64,000 nt of DNA from Methanocella_A sp963769045 (GTDB taxonomy: Archaea; Halobacteriota; Methanocellia; Methanocellales; Methanocellaceae), in contig CAVYKK010000020.1 of the NCBI GenBank assembly GCA_963769045.1, forward strand, positions 1 through 64,000. The letters run 5' to 3'. This document shows, piece after piece, positions 51,949 through 60,434 of this stretch (positions are counted from its first letter, which is position 1; each line of letters begins with the position of its first letter). The notes beneath the pieces are model-generated. The model worked only from the letters and a program-made list of their open reading frames with translations. It did no database searches and was not told the DNA's origin. Position numbers and translations under genes: made by a program.

Positions 51949-53739
51949 TTACTTCCAGGGCGGCAACGTATTCCCGATAATTGATCGCTGCTCACTGCCG
52001 ACGCCGTAAACCCGGTAAATGATACGGTCGGCTTCCTTCATCAGCCGGAGCTTTTCGTTATGCTCCGGCGTCGAAATCATTTCTTCCGCCAGACTTTCGA
52101 TCCTGCCGATGTCCCTTATACCCGGCATGACGACAGGCAGGACGTCAAGCCACGTCGGCAGGTAATGATAATATCCTCCCCCGATCTGGATGCCCTTGTA
52201 GACTGTGCCATAGACGAACGACATGAGCTCCGAGTTCAGCAGCACAGTAAAATACTTCATTGATAGCGGAGAGCCCCTTAAGCCGGGCACAGCGATGCCG
52301 ATGGGATACACGTCTTTGGTCACGTACTCGCCTTTGCCATCGTATGCCGCCGTAATCCTGGGCGCATGCTGACAGAGGACGATTTTCTCCTGCGTGAAAT
52401 TGGATAGCGGCGGCAGCACATTATCATGCGCCTTTAGCCGGGCCTGGTCATAGTTGATGTAATACCCCTCCCAGCCGAACCGGAACAGGTCGACCTCATT
52501 CCTTTTCGCGTAGCTCCGGCCGCCCAGGTACTTCATGACCGGCCCTTTCTCGCCGTTAAACGACTGCCCGACGAACAGTTCCCGCAGGCCTTTTTTATGG
52601 AATGAGACCGCCGACCGGAAGGTGATATAATCGCCGATAGGCTTTCCCTGCCCGAAGATGCGCAGGAGCATATCGGCGATATCGCCTTCTTCCGGCAGGC
52701 AGAAGAAAGTACGGTTGTGGCCGATTGACCGGTAAAGGTACTGCGGCACCATCGAAGCATTGCCATTACCGGCCAGCTCTTCCGGGCTCAGGACTGACAT
52801 CCTGGTCTTCACGACATGTCCGTCCGCAGGCGGGCGATTTTCATATGACAGCACGATCGGGTATACCATGGCCCTGTTAAAAACGTCAATCCCCGAAAGG
52901 TCTGCCAGCTCGATCAGCGAGCAATCTCTCAATAGCTTTTCCCGCAGGTGAAGCGCATATCCGGCCACCGTGAACTTATCAGGTAGTATCAGGCAGATTT
53001 TGCCACCGTTAGCCGCAAGCCGGTTACACTGGAGAATGAACGGTATGTAGAGGTCGAAAGCGCCCCGTATGCCGCCTGGCCAGCTCTCGCGGCAGGCGCT
53101 TCTTAGCGCCGCGGGCATCTTTTTGGCCTCGAGGTATGGCGGATTGCCCAGGATGTAGTCGAACCCGTTCCGGTATACGCCGAGCCTGTGTTTGATCCTG
53201 GCCACATCGCCCGCTTTATCATTCGCGATGTTATCGATCGAATTGGCGTGAAAGACGTTGAACCTGACCCGGCCCATGCCAACCAGGGCTTCCGGGCCAA
53301 GCTCGTTGAGCAGGACGATGTACAGGTTGATCTTGCAGATATCGCACGCCGTCTGGCTGATGTCCAGCCCGTAGAAGCTGCCGGCGGCCTGCCGGAGTGT
53401 CTTTGCATCGACTGTATCCCGGGCAATCAATGTTCGGAGTACCTTGCGCAAACCAGCCGTGAGGAATGCACCGGTGCCGCAGGCGATGTCGATGAACTTC
53501 CTGTCCGGCAGGCCTTCATCTTTTTCCAGCTCCAGCAGGCCGATCATGTAATCGGCCACGAACGGCGGCGTATAGAACTCGCCGGCGCCTTTGCGGGTGC
53601 CGTTCGCATGGGCAGCGTCCTCGTAGAGGCGGCCCAGGACGTCGAAGTCACAGGGGTCGACGATGCTGTTGATTGTCAGCTCAAAGCGCTCATCGATCTT
53701 TGCCCCGAGCATGCTGCTCATAATGGCGTTTAATGACAT
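51949..53739 (-). CDS. N6-adenine DNA methyltransferase, orphan
   Basis: 596 aa. The AdoMet-binding motif I is DIACGTGAFLTAGL, catalytic motif IV is NPPYLEA (in YILGNPPYLEAKKMPAA), and the preceding GAGEFYTPPFVADYM is typical of HsdM/Eco57I-like enzymes. A specificity-domain-like C-terminal half follows (YRSIGHNRTFFCLPEEGD; GVGSEQRSIIGNTLPPWK). No restriction subunit lies in the window, so it is an orphan or type IIG-like remnant. Another frame just upstream reads HTLFHELGFAILRSNLALKY, which could be a lost N-terminus. Confidence 0.85.
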   Translation of the reverse strand: MSLNAIMSSMLGAKIDERFELTINSIVDPCDFDVLGRLYEDAAHANGTRKGAGEFYTPPFVADYMIGLLELEKDEGLPDRKFIDIACGTGAFLTAGLRKVLRTLIARDTVDAKTLRQAAGSFYGLDISQTACDICKINLYIVLLNELGPEALVGMGRVRFNVFHANSIDNIANDKAGDVARIKHRLGVYRNGFDYILGNPPYLEAKKMPAALRSACRESWPGGIRGAFDLYIPFILQCNRLAANGGKICLILPDKFTVAGYALHLREKLLRDCSLIELADLSGIDVFNRAMVYPIVLSYENRPPADGHVVKTRMSVLSPEELAGNGNASMVPQYLYRSIGHNRTFFCLPEEGDIADMLLRIFGQGKPIGDYITFRSAVSFHKKGLRELFVGQSFNGEKGPVMKYLGGRSYAKRNEVDLFRFGWEGYYINYDQARLKAHDNVLPPLSNFTQEKIVLCQHAPRITAAYDGKGEYVTKDVYPIGIAVPGLRGSPLSMKYFTVLLNSELMSFVYGTVYKGIQIGGGYYHYLPTWLDVLPVVMPGIRDIGRIESLAEEMISTPEHNEKLRLMKEADRIIYRVYGVGSEQRSIIGNTLPPWK

Positions 53740-53952
53740 CGGGCGGGAAATCCGGGTATTTTAACGCCAGATTGCTCCTGAGGATGGCAAATCCCAGCTC
53801 ATGGAACAGTGTGTGGCGTGGCCCGCATAGCCATCGCTACAGGCCTTTTTGAGAATTTCCAGGGTCGACGTTCGGCGGGTGGGAGACATAGCGGTCGCTG
53901 GCATTGTTACATGTGCCGTTTGAGATATAAAAGTCGTGTGCCTCTGTCTCAA
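53740..53952 (-). pseudogene. Possible detached N-terminal piece of the methyltransferase
   Basis: In two different minus-strand frames this stretch reads TSTLEILKKACSDGYAG and then RHTLFHELGFAILRSNLALK to PPDVIKRHYEQHARGKDR. These look like helical protein sequence, and the second overlaps the methylase start in another frame. A shifted N-terminal helical domain is plausible, but I cannot prove it. Confidence 0.35.
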
Positions 53953-54275
53953 GTCATCCGATCGACAGCCGGGGCGCCTTTTCGCGCGCGCGGGCGTACG
54001 CCGAGGGGGCGACGATTGCCCGGTCTGTTATCATTCGCATCTTCTACACGTGCACTCGTGTCGCGACCCAGGGGGCTTTTAGTAACAACAGGGAGCCCGG
54101 GCTATGTGATGCAGCCTTATGTTATAAAAGTGTACAGGGGGAACTTTTTGGGAAAAAGTTCCCCCTTGCACCCCTTCAAAAACGATCTTTTTTTATTGTG
54201 CCTTCGGCACTTGTGCTGGTGTCGAGACCCAGGGGGCTTTTAAAAAAGCCCCCGGGAGCCCCTCAAAACCTTAAC
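53953..54275. repeat. Intergenic region with repeated hairpin modules
   Basis: CGACCCAGGGGGCTTTTAG (54064) and GAGACCCAGGGGGCTTTTAA (54223) are direct repeats. Two strong hairpins occur: GGGGGAACTTTTTGGG paired with AAAAAGTTCCCCC (about 54137-54165), and GGGGGCTTTT/AAAGCCCCC (about 54233-54253). A CG-rich motif lies at about 53981. No gene is seen. Confidence 0.55.
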
Positions 54276-54348
54276 GGACTCGCCGCGATTTGAACGCGGG
54301 TCGCCGGGTCCGAAGCCCGGTAGGATGTCCTGGCTACCCCACGAGTCC
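54276..54348 (-). tRNA. tRNA-Arg (anticodon TCG)
   Basis: On the minus strand GGACTCG pairs with CGAGTCC as a 7-bp acceptor stem. The anticodon arm is CCGGG-CTTCGGA-CCCGG with anticodon TCG at 54311-54313, and the T arm has GTTCAAATC. CCA is not encoded. A TATA-like AT-rich stretch lies about 30 bp upstream (about 54380). Confidence 0.95.
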
Positions 54349-54616
54349 TGCAGTGGACTCAGGTACTCTACCCACGTATTAAAACTTTTGTATTACCCCG
54401 GGGCCGTCCAGCCAAAAGGTAGCACAGGATGTATCTGTCAGGTAAGCGATAGGTCACGACAGGCTCGCAGCAACATTTATATATAATTGTCTTTTCCGGC
54501 ATCCCCTGACTTAATTGTTGTGAAATATGCGCATAATAATTCATAACACTATATTATAACAGGCTAACGTTGGCCTCATTTCTCTGTTCATACAGCAGGT
54601 CCAAGCGTTAGAAAGA

Positions 54617-54624
54617 TTTAAATA
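54617..54624 (+). promoter_or_regulatory. TATA box of glnA
   Basis: TTTAAATA preceded by purine-rich GAAAGA (BRE). The transcript should begin about 54645, directly in front of the operator. Confidence 0.6.
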
Positions 54625-54633
54625 CGTGCAGTA

Positions 54634-54670
54634 GGTATTGTATTTCACAGTAGGAAGTGTACTTCCTACT
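54634..54670 (+). promoter_or_regulatory. NrpR-type nitrogen operator(s) upstream of glnA
   Basis: A perfect 22-nt palindrome at 54649-54670 contains GGAA-N6-TTCC, the consensus bound by the archaeal nitrogen repressor NrpR. A weaker second site, GGTA-N6-TTCA, lies at 54634-54647. Position around the predicted transcription start fits repression of glnA when nitrogen is ample. Confidence 0.8.
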
Positions 54671-54704
54671 ATGCAATGAGTGTACCATTGGTGGAGGAAT
54701 AAAA

Positions 54705-56150
54705 TTGCCTTCTGACAAACTCAAAGAGATCACTGATCTGGTTAAGAAGCAAAAGATCAAGTACGTAGACTACAAGTTCATCGACGTCCCGGGCACCTGG
54801 CAGCACAAGACTCACCCTATCGCCGAGATGGACGAGGACGTATTCAAGTACGGCACCGGATTCGACGGCTCGAGCATCCGGGGGTTCCAGGGCATCGAGG
54901 AAAGCGACATGCTCCTCATCCCCGACCCGACGACTGTCTTCGTCGACCCATTCATCAAGGAACCGACTATTTCACTCACCTGCGACGTCGCGGACCCCGA
55001 CGGCCTGAAGCCGTATCCGAACGACCCCCGCTATATCGCGAAGAAAGCCGAGAAATACCTCGTCGAGTCCGGCATCGCGGACACGAGCTACATGGGACCG
55101 GAACTGGAGTTTTTCATCTTCGACAACGTCACGTTCGACGTCATGACCCCGCATAAGGGCATGGGATATTCCATTGACTCCAACGAGGGCATCTGGAACG
55201 CCAGCCAGAACAACGGCACGCCCAACCTCGGCCACCGGCCCCGGTTCAAGGAAGGCTATTTCCCGGTCGCCCCGACGGACACTCAGACCGACATCAGGAA
55301 CGAGATGGTCAGCACCATGATGGACATGGGCCTGAAGATCGAGCTGCATCACCATGAAGTCGCCACCGCAGGACAGGCAGAGATCGGCATGCGCTTCGAC
55401 AAGCTCCTGAACGCCGGCGACAATTCCATGAAGTACAAGTACGTGGTCAAGAACGTGGCCCACCGGAACGGCAAGACCGCGACCTTCATGCCCAAGCCCA
55501 TGTTCGGCGACAACGGCAGCGGCATGCACGTCCACCAGAGCCTGTGGAAGAATGGCAAACCCCTGTTCTTCGACAAGGACGGCTACGGCCTGTTAAGCCA
55601 GACCGCGCTGTATTACATCGGCGGCCTGCTGACCCATGCCCCGGCGCTGCTCGGGCTCTGTGCGCCGAGCACTAACTCGTACAAGAGGCTTGTCCCGGGC
55701 TATGAGGCACCGGTTAACCTCGTGTTCTCCAGCCGCAACAGGAGCGCTGCAGTGCGCATCCCGATGTACTCGGACAACCCGAAGACCAAGCGGATCGAGT
55801 TCCGGCCGCCCGACGCGACATCCAACCCGTATCTGGCCTTCGCGGCCATGATGATGGCGGGTCTCGACGGCATCAAGAACAAGATCGACCCCACAAAGAA
55901 TGGCTTCGGCCCGATCAACAAGAACATCTACCACCTGCCGGAAGCTGAGAAGGCGAAGATCAGGTCTGTGCCCTCCTCGCTCAGCGAGTCGCTGGCGGCA
56001 CTGGAGAAGGACCACAAGTTCCTCACCCAGGGAAAGGTGTTCACCGACAGCTTCATCGAGAACTGGATCGACTACAAGACAAGCAACGAGGTCGACCCGG
56101 TCCGCATCAGGACGCATCCGTACGAGATGTTCCTGTACTACGACGCGTAA
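54705..56150 (+). CDS. glnA: Glutamine synthetase
   Basis: 481-aa GS type I. The beta-grasp N-domain has GFDGSSIRGFQGIEESDM. The catalytic domain has GPELEFFIFDNV, KPMFGDNGSGMHVHQSLW, CAPSTNSYKRLVPGYEAPVN and NRSAAVRIP. I propose the TTG at 54705 as start, because GGTGGAGGA lies just upstream and the encoded N-terminus (LPSDKLKEITDLVKKQKIKY) matches family length; an in-frame start at 54657 would lie inside the operator. Nitrogen-regulated via the operator above. A T-rich terminator follows. Confidence 0.95.
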   Translation: MPSDKLKEITDLVKKQKIKYVDYKFIDVPGTWQHKTHPIAEMDEDVFKYGTGFDGSSIRGFQGIEESDMLLIPDPTTVFVDPFIKEPTISLTCDVADPDGLKPYPNDPRYIAKKAEKYLVESGIADTSYMGPELEFFIFDNVTFDVMTPHKGMGYSIDSNEGIWNASQNNGTPNLGHRPRFKEGYFPVAPTDTQTDIRNEMVSTMMDMGLKIELHHHEVATAGQAEIGMRFDKLLNAGDNSMKYKYVVKNVAHRNGKTATFMPKPMFGDNGSGMHVHQSLWKNGKPLFFDKDGYGLLSQTALYYIGGLLTHAPALLGLCAPSTNSYKRLVPGYEAPVNLVFSSRNRSAAVRIPMYSDNPKTKRIEFRPPDATSNPYLAFAAMMMAGLDGIKNKIDPTKNGFGPINKNIYHLPEAEKAKIRSVPSSLSESLAALEKDHKFLTQGKVFTDSFIENWIDYKTSNEVDPVRIRTHPYEMFLYYDA

Positions 56151-56175
56151 AGTGGCCAGATACATATCCTCCACC

Positions 56176-56202
56176 ACTTTACCCTTTTTTTATTTTCCAC
56201 TC
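56176..56202 (+). terminator. T-rich terminator after glnA
   Basis: CTTTACCCTTTTTTTATTTTCC, about 25 bp after the glnA stop, is the oligo-T pattern used by archaeal RNA polymerase for termination. Confidence 0.5.
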
Positions 56203-56648
56203 CTGTCAGTCTGTTATTAGATAGATAATAAGCGGCAGGTATCTTCTCGTGACTATCCGATAAAATAAAGCCTGACTATGCGAGACAATGGCCCGGCTGG
56301 CTCCTGAAGAAGCCGGCACTGTTCGAATAAGCACTGGGGGAATGAACCATGTGCCTGCCGGACCCTATGTCGCATCAGTTATGATATTACGGCTTTCGCC
56401 GACCGTTTTTTATGGTGGAAATATACGGAAAGCGATAGCAATGGTATCGCTTACAAAAATGTAATTACAATTTCCTAGGTAATAAAGTTTTTCACGAAAA
56501 TTTCAAATTAATTCAGTAAAGTCTCTTATAAAACGAATTATATTATTAGATCAGGGACCGCCTGTAAAGATATCAGAAATATTAATAAAAGATAAAAATA
56601 AGTATACGACCTAAATGGCCTTTGCGGCCAAAATGGCCGCCAGCTGCC
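56203..56648. other. Intergenic, no gene seen
   Basis: About 440 bp, AT-rich in its second half. Both strands lack a credible ORF. It must contain the promoter of the HesB-like gene only if that gene's transcript were on this side, which it is not, so the space looks empty apart from the glnA terminator. Confidence 0.4.
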
Positions 56649-56972
56649 CTAGTGGCAGCCGCTGCAGCCGGGGCCGCACGCCGCATTCGGGTTCTTGACA
56701 GTAAAGCCTGCCCCGTAGGGTGTCTCGATATAGTCCAGCTGGTAGTCCTTGAGCTCGCCCTCGATGTCTTTGCTGTACACGAGGTTGATGCCATTGGAGC
56801 TGGCCGTGATGTCGTCTTCGTTCTTCTTCATGTCAAGCGCCGGGGCGAACTGTGGCCCGGAGCATCCTGCACCGGCAAAATAGATACGGATCAAGTAATC
56901 GGTCTTTTCCTCTTTGGCCAGTAAGGTCTTCAGCTCTGAAGCCGCCCTGTCAGTTACAGTCACCAAGTTCAA
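56649..56972 (-). CDS. HesB/IscA-family iron-sulfur protein
   Basis: A 107-aa A-type carrier-like protein. The fold blocks are VTDRAASELKTLLAKEEKTD and IRIYFAGAGCSGPQFAPALD, with the first conserved cysteine and the C-terminal CGPGCSGCH, which has more cysteines than the usual C-G-C. Probably iron-sulfur cluster or sulfur handling. Monocistronic; its promoter is in the AT-rich stretch after 56972. Confidence 0.82.
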   Translation of the reverse strand: MNLVTVTDRAASELKTLLAKEEKTDYLIRIYFAGAGCSGPQFAPALDMKKNEDDITASSNGINLVYSKDIEGELKDYQLDYIETPYGAGFTVKNPNAACGPGCSGCH

Positions 56973-57208
56973 TCACCTGAATTTGTAATCATAATCTTTA
57001 AATTTAATACAAATATCTTTTGATCAGTCTTTTCATATCTTTTAGCCCGGTAAAGCACGGCGATAAAACTGAATATCCGCCCATGTAGCCATTGGATAAA
57101 AAGAAAAAGGAGTTACGCGACTTACGGTTGCACTGCAGGCAAAAGGCCGCATAGCCCTGCCACGCAGGCGCCTGCGGGAGAATGTCTCTCCCGGCAGTCC
57201 GTGACGTT

Positions 57209-58339
57209 TTACAATATCTCGGCGCCGTCGTCTATGGGCGTCTTGGTCGGCTTGCCGTCGTAGGCGTTGATCTCCATGTAGCCCTTGTGGCTCCGTATGG
57301 ACCAGAACGGCACGTATATCATTTCCATAGTCATGTTCACGTCGGTGTTCTTCGGTGTGAACCGCTTGTGCTCCACGAAGGCGGCTTCGCCCTGGGTGCC
57401 CTTGAAGCGGACCTCCTTGCTGTGGTCCTGGATGATCGCCTTCATGGCCATGACCTTCGCCTCTTCCTCTGTCATGACGGCCTGCTGGATATTGTAGGGC
57501 GTCTCCGGGATATCCACGCCGTCAATGGGCTTGACAGCCGGGGCGTTGTCCACGTTCTTGTTAATGGCGTTGATCATCTTCGAGCCCTTGCCGTTCAGGG
57601 GCACAGAGACGTCCTTGTACTTGGATATGACGTCCAGTGAGTAGTTGTACTTCCAGAAAGGAATGAATGCGATCGAGACTTCCGTGTCCTCCGCGCGGGC
57701 GATGTTGCCGGCGATCTTGATGGCATCGGTGCTCTTGACTTTGATGGGTATGGCGCGAATCGGCAGCTTGACGGGCTCCTCCTCCGCCTCTTCGGCTTTG
57801 GCGCTCTCCGGCTCCTCTTCTGCCTCGACGATCTTCTGCTGGGGCTCCGGCTTCGGCTCGGGCTTCGCAGCCTTTGCGGGCGCATTCTCAGGTGCGGGAG
57901 CAGGGGCGGCCTTCGTTTTCTCTTCTGCCTGGGCGCCGCCGTAAAGGTCCTGGGTCAGCGCAGAGATGTCCTTCTTCTGGGGCGCGGGCTCCGACGCGAA
58001 CGGGTCGTTGCCGATGTCCAGCCTCATGAGCACAGCCTTGCCGATCTGCTTCTCCAGCTCCGGGCGGTCCCAGATCATGATTTCCTTCTGCTTGGCCGCC
58101 TTTTTAACGTCCTCTGAGAAGAAGGCCATGGAGACGATCAGGCATTTGGCGCCGCCATCGTTGCTAATCGCATCGGCGATCGTCTTGATGTCGTCGGTCG
58201 AGGGGGTATCCAGCACTTTGATAGCCACGTTATTGTTCGGCTTTTCCGCGAAAAGGTCGAAATTTTTCTTCTTAGCACTTACCGAGTAGTTATAAGTGCT
58301 AAAAATCTCGGCTATGACATCTAATAGATTATTTGACAT
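57209..58339 (-). CDS. Putative Mrr/restriction-endonuclease-like fold protein of unknown function
   Basis: 376 aa. The N-terminal 110 residues (NYSVSAKKKNFDLFAEKPNN; AIKVLDTPSTDD; AKCLIVSMAFFSEDVKKAAK) have the strand-helix order of Mrr-like nuclease folds, but I see no complete catalytic triad. A Pro/Ala/Glu-rich linker follows (residues about 140-200), then a C-terminal beta-rich domain (VSIAFIPFWKYNYSLDVISK; MEMIYVPFWSIRSHKGYMEI) with two similar PFW blocks. Cytoplasmic. Divergent from the NrpR-domain gene by about 70 bp. Confidence 0.65.
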   Translation of the reverse strand: MSNNLLDVIAEIFSTYNYSVSAKKKNFDLFAEKPNNNVAIKVLDTPSTDDIKTIADAISNDGGAKCLIVSMAFFSEDVKKAAKQKEIMIWDRPELEKQIGKAVLMRLDIGNDPFASEPAPQKKDISALTQDLYGGAQAEEKTKAAPAPAPENAPAKAAKPEPKPEPQQKIVEAEEEPESAKAEEAEEEPVKLPIRAIPIKVKSTDAIKIAGNIARAEDTEVSIAFIPFWKYNYSLDVISKYKDVSVPLNGKGSKMINAINKNVDNAPAVKPIDGVDIPETPYNIQQAVMTEEEAKVMAMKAIIQDHSKEVRFKGTQGEAAFVEHKRFTPKNTDVNMTMEMIYVPFWSIRSHKGYMEINAYDGKPTKTPIDDGAEIL

Positions 58340-58412
58340 CGTAACTCCTTTTTTGATTGTTTATTAATGAAAAAATAGATAACCTTTTGACATAAATAAA
58401 TTGTCGTGTTCT

Positions 58413-59162
58413 ATGATATCGACAGATGAAGAAATGATGTTTACCAACGCCAGAATCGAGTCGATCATGTACCAGGTCACCTTCAATCCCAAGACGCGGG
58501 AAGGCGACATAGTCGTGAACGTCTGCCTCGTTGATAAAAAAGACCTGGACGAGACTCTCGAGATCTTCCGTCAGGTCATGTACAGCGGGCTGTCCGTGTG
58601 CAGCTACCTCCGCATGTTCGACGAGGGCGAGACTTTCTCCGGTTTGCAGATACCCCAGGGCAAGGTGGGCATCGCCACGGCGTGCAGCATCACGATCGAC
58701 GGCGTGCTCCTGAAGAGCGGCATACCGGTGAAGCCGATGTTCGGGGGCATCGTGCAGGTCCGTGACCGTGTGCCTTTACGGTTTACCGACCTGATCAGCT
58801 ACAACAGCACGACCATCGACCCGCTGGAGGTGCTCATGTCACAGGAGCTGACGTCGGTCAAGGAAATGATGCGCACCGGTTCCGGGAAGATCCTGGCCAA
58901 CTTCCGCGAGGTGCCCATGAGCGCCAAGGACGACGTGGACCATATCATCAACCGGCTGCTGACCGCCGGGTTCTACGGCATCCTCGAGGTCGGCGAGCCT
59001 AACTCGCCGGTGCTGGGCGCTCACGTGGACAGGGACCATATGGGGATCATCATCACTGGCGGCACCAACCCGATGGCGGCGGTACAGGAATCGGGCATCC
59101 CCATCATTACCAAAGCCATCAAAGGCGTCATGGACTTCCATGAGATGAAGAAGCTTGTGTGA
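58413..59162 (+). CDS. Stand-alone NrpR regulatory domain protein (DUF128)
   Basis: About 249 aa comprising one NrpR/DUF128 sensor domain: LRMFDEGETFSGLQIPQGKV, CSITIDGVLLKSGIPVKPMF, DLISYNSTTIDPLEVLMSQE and VGEPNSPVLGAHVDRDHMGI. Full NrpR repressors have an N-terminal winged helix plus one or two of these domains that bind 2-oxoglutarate. Here no HTH is visible, so DNA binding would need a partner, as with two-protein NrpRI/NrpRII systems. The start is uncertain (ATG 58413, or later ATGs at 58434/58437). A TATA-like CATAAATAA about 25 bp upstream suggests a nearly leaderless mRNA. A glnA operator lies 3.8 kb away. Confidence 0.85.
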   Translation: MISTDEEMMFTNARIESIMYQVTFNPKTREGDIVVNVCLVDKKDLDETLEIFRQVMYSGLSVCSYLRMFDEGETFSGLQIPQGKVGIATACSITIDGVLLKSGIPVKPMFGGIVQVRDRVPLRFTDLISYNSTTIDPLEVLMSQELTSVKEMMRTGSGKILANFREVPMSAKDDVDHIINRLLTAGFYGILEVGEPNSPVLGAHVDRDHMGIIITGGTNPMAAVQESGIPIITKAIKGVMDFHEMKKLV

Positions 59163-59177
59163 CAAGCTTGCGCTCGT

Positions 59178-59213
59178 ATGAGGCATCGGGGCCTCATGCG
59201 TCCTTCTTTTTTT
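59178..59213 (+). terminator. Hairpin plus T-run terminator
   Basis: ATGAGGC-ATCGGG-GCCTCAT hairpin followed by a T-rich run, just after the NrpR-domain gene. Confidence 0.6.
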
Positions 59214-59251
59214 CACCGCCCCCAAAATCGGCATACACCCCCGTTTAAAAA

Positions 59252-59259
59252 ACTTTATA
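59252..59259 (+). promoter_or_regulatory. TATA box of the deoxyhypusine synthase gene
   Basis: AAAAAACTTTATATCC gives BRE and TATA about 40 bp before the ATG at 59297; the expected start is near 59283, next to the ribosome binding site GAGGGT. Confidence 0.55.
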
Positions 59260-59296
59260 TCCTAATAATAAGTCTTATGTGCAAGAGGGTAATGTG

Positions 59297-60430
59297 ATGG
59301 CCAAGAGCAAATTCTTACGGAGGCAGACCGAGCCGATCAGGGTGACCGGGAAGTCGGTCTCCGGGCTCACGGACGCCATGGCTCTGACAGGCTTCCAGGG
59401 CAGGAAACTGGGTGAGTCGGTACAGACCTGGGCGGAAATGCTGAAGCAGAAGAACCTGACGATCATGATGGGCTACACCGGCGCTATGTCCCCCGCAGGC
59501 ATGCGCAAGATCGTCGCGTACCTGATCCAGCACCGCATGATCGACTGCCTGGTATCGACCGGGGCCAACATGTTCCATGACATCTTCGAGTCCACCGGCG
59601 GCAGGCACTATGTGGGCACCCACGTGGCCAACGACGAAGCCCTGTTCAAAGACGGCGTCGACCGGATATACGACGTCTTTGCCGTAGAAAAGGACTTCCG
59701 CGGCACCGACTACATGGTCATGGACTGGGCCAGGAAAAACCTCGACCCCAATAAATCCTACTCCACCAGAGAATTCTTCTACCTGCTCGGCAAGCACATC
59801 GTCGAGGACCTGGACGCCGATGCGGACGGCATCGTGGCCAGCGCATACCGCCACAACGTACCCATCTTCGTCCCGGCGCTCTGCGACAGCTCCATCGGCA
59901 TCGCGCTCATGGTCGCCCGGAGAGCAGGTCATCAGGTCAATGTCGACCAGATGAAGGACGTCGACGAGATCACCCAGATCGTCGAGAACACGAAGAGGAC
60001 CGGCGTCATCTACGTGGGCGGCGGCGTGCCCAAGAACTTCATCCAGCAGACCGAGGTCATCATGTCGATGCTGGAGCTGCCCGTTGAGGGCCACAGCTAC
60101 GCCATCCAGTACACCACGGACGCCCCGCAATGGGGAGGCCTGTCCGGCTGTACCTTCGAGGAGGCTGTCTCCTGGGGTAAAATCGCCGGCGTTGCGCCTA
60201 AAGTACAGGTCTTCGCGGACGCGACCATCTCGCTGCCCATCGTCTCCCAGGCACTCATGGAGAAGACGCAGTCATACATCGATGCGCGCAAGTCGCCGCA
60301 GTACGACTGGTCGGGTAAGAAGCTCAAGGTCAGGTTCGCCCCGCAGCCGGCGCCGGTCGCCCCTGTTAAGAAGCCCTCTAAGGCAGCGACGACGTCTGCG
60401 ACGTCGGCAAAAAAGAAGGCGAAGAAGTAG
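59297..60430 (+). CDS. dys: Deoxyhypusine synthase
   Basis: 377 aa from the ATG at 59297 (MAKSKFLRRQTEPI). Transfers the aminobutyl group of spermidine to aIF5A, using NAD. Family blocks are MMGYTGAMSPAGMRKIVAYL, VSTGANMFHDIFESTG, PIFVPALCDSSIGIALMVAR, the active-site Lys in YVGGGVPKNFIQQTEV, and HSYAIQYTTDAPQWGGLSGC. The C-terminus has an Ala/Lys-rich tail. dCMP deaminase follows 4 bp later, probably in the same transcript. Confidence 0.95.
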   Translation: MAKSKFLRRQTEPIRVTGKSVSGLTDAMALTGFQGRKLGESVQTWAEMLKQKNLTIMMGYTGAMSPAGMRKIVAYLIQHRMIDCLVSTGANMFHDIFESTGGRHYVGTHVANDEALFKDGVDRIYDVFAVEKDFRGTDYMVMDWARKNLDPNKSYSTREFFYLLGKHIVEDLDADADGIVASAYRHNVPIFVPALCDSSIGIALMVARRAGHQVNVDQMKDVDEITQIVENTKRTGVIYVGGGVPKNFIQQTEVIMSMLELPVEGHSYAIQYTTDAPQWGGLSGCTFEEAVSWGKIAGVAPKVQVFADATISLPIVSQALMEKTQSYIDARKSPQYDWSGKKLKVRFAPQPAPVAPVKKPSKAATTSATSAKKKAKK

Positions 60431-60434
60431 AGTG

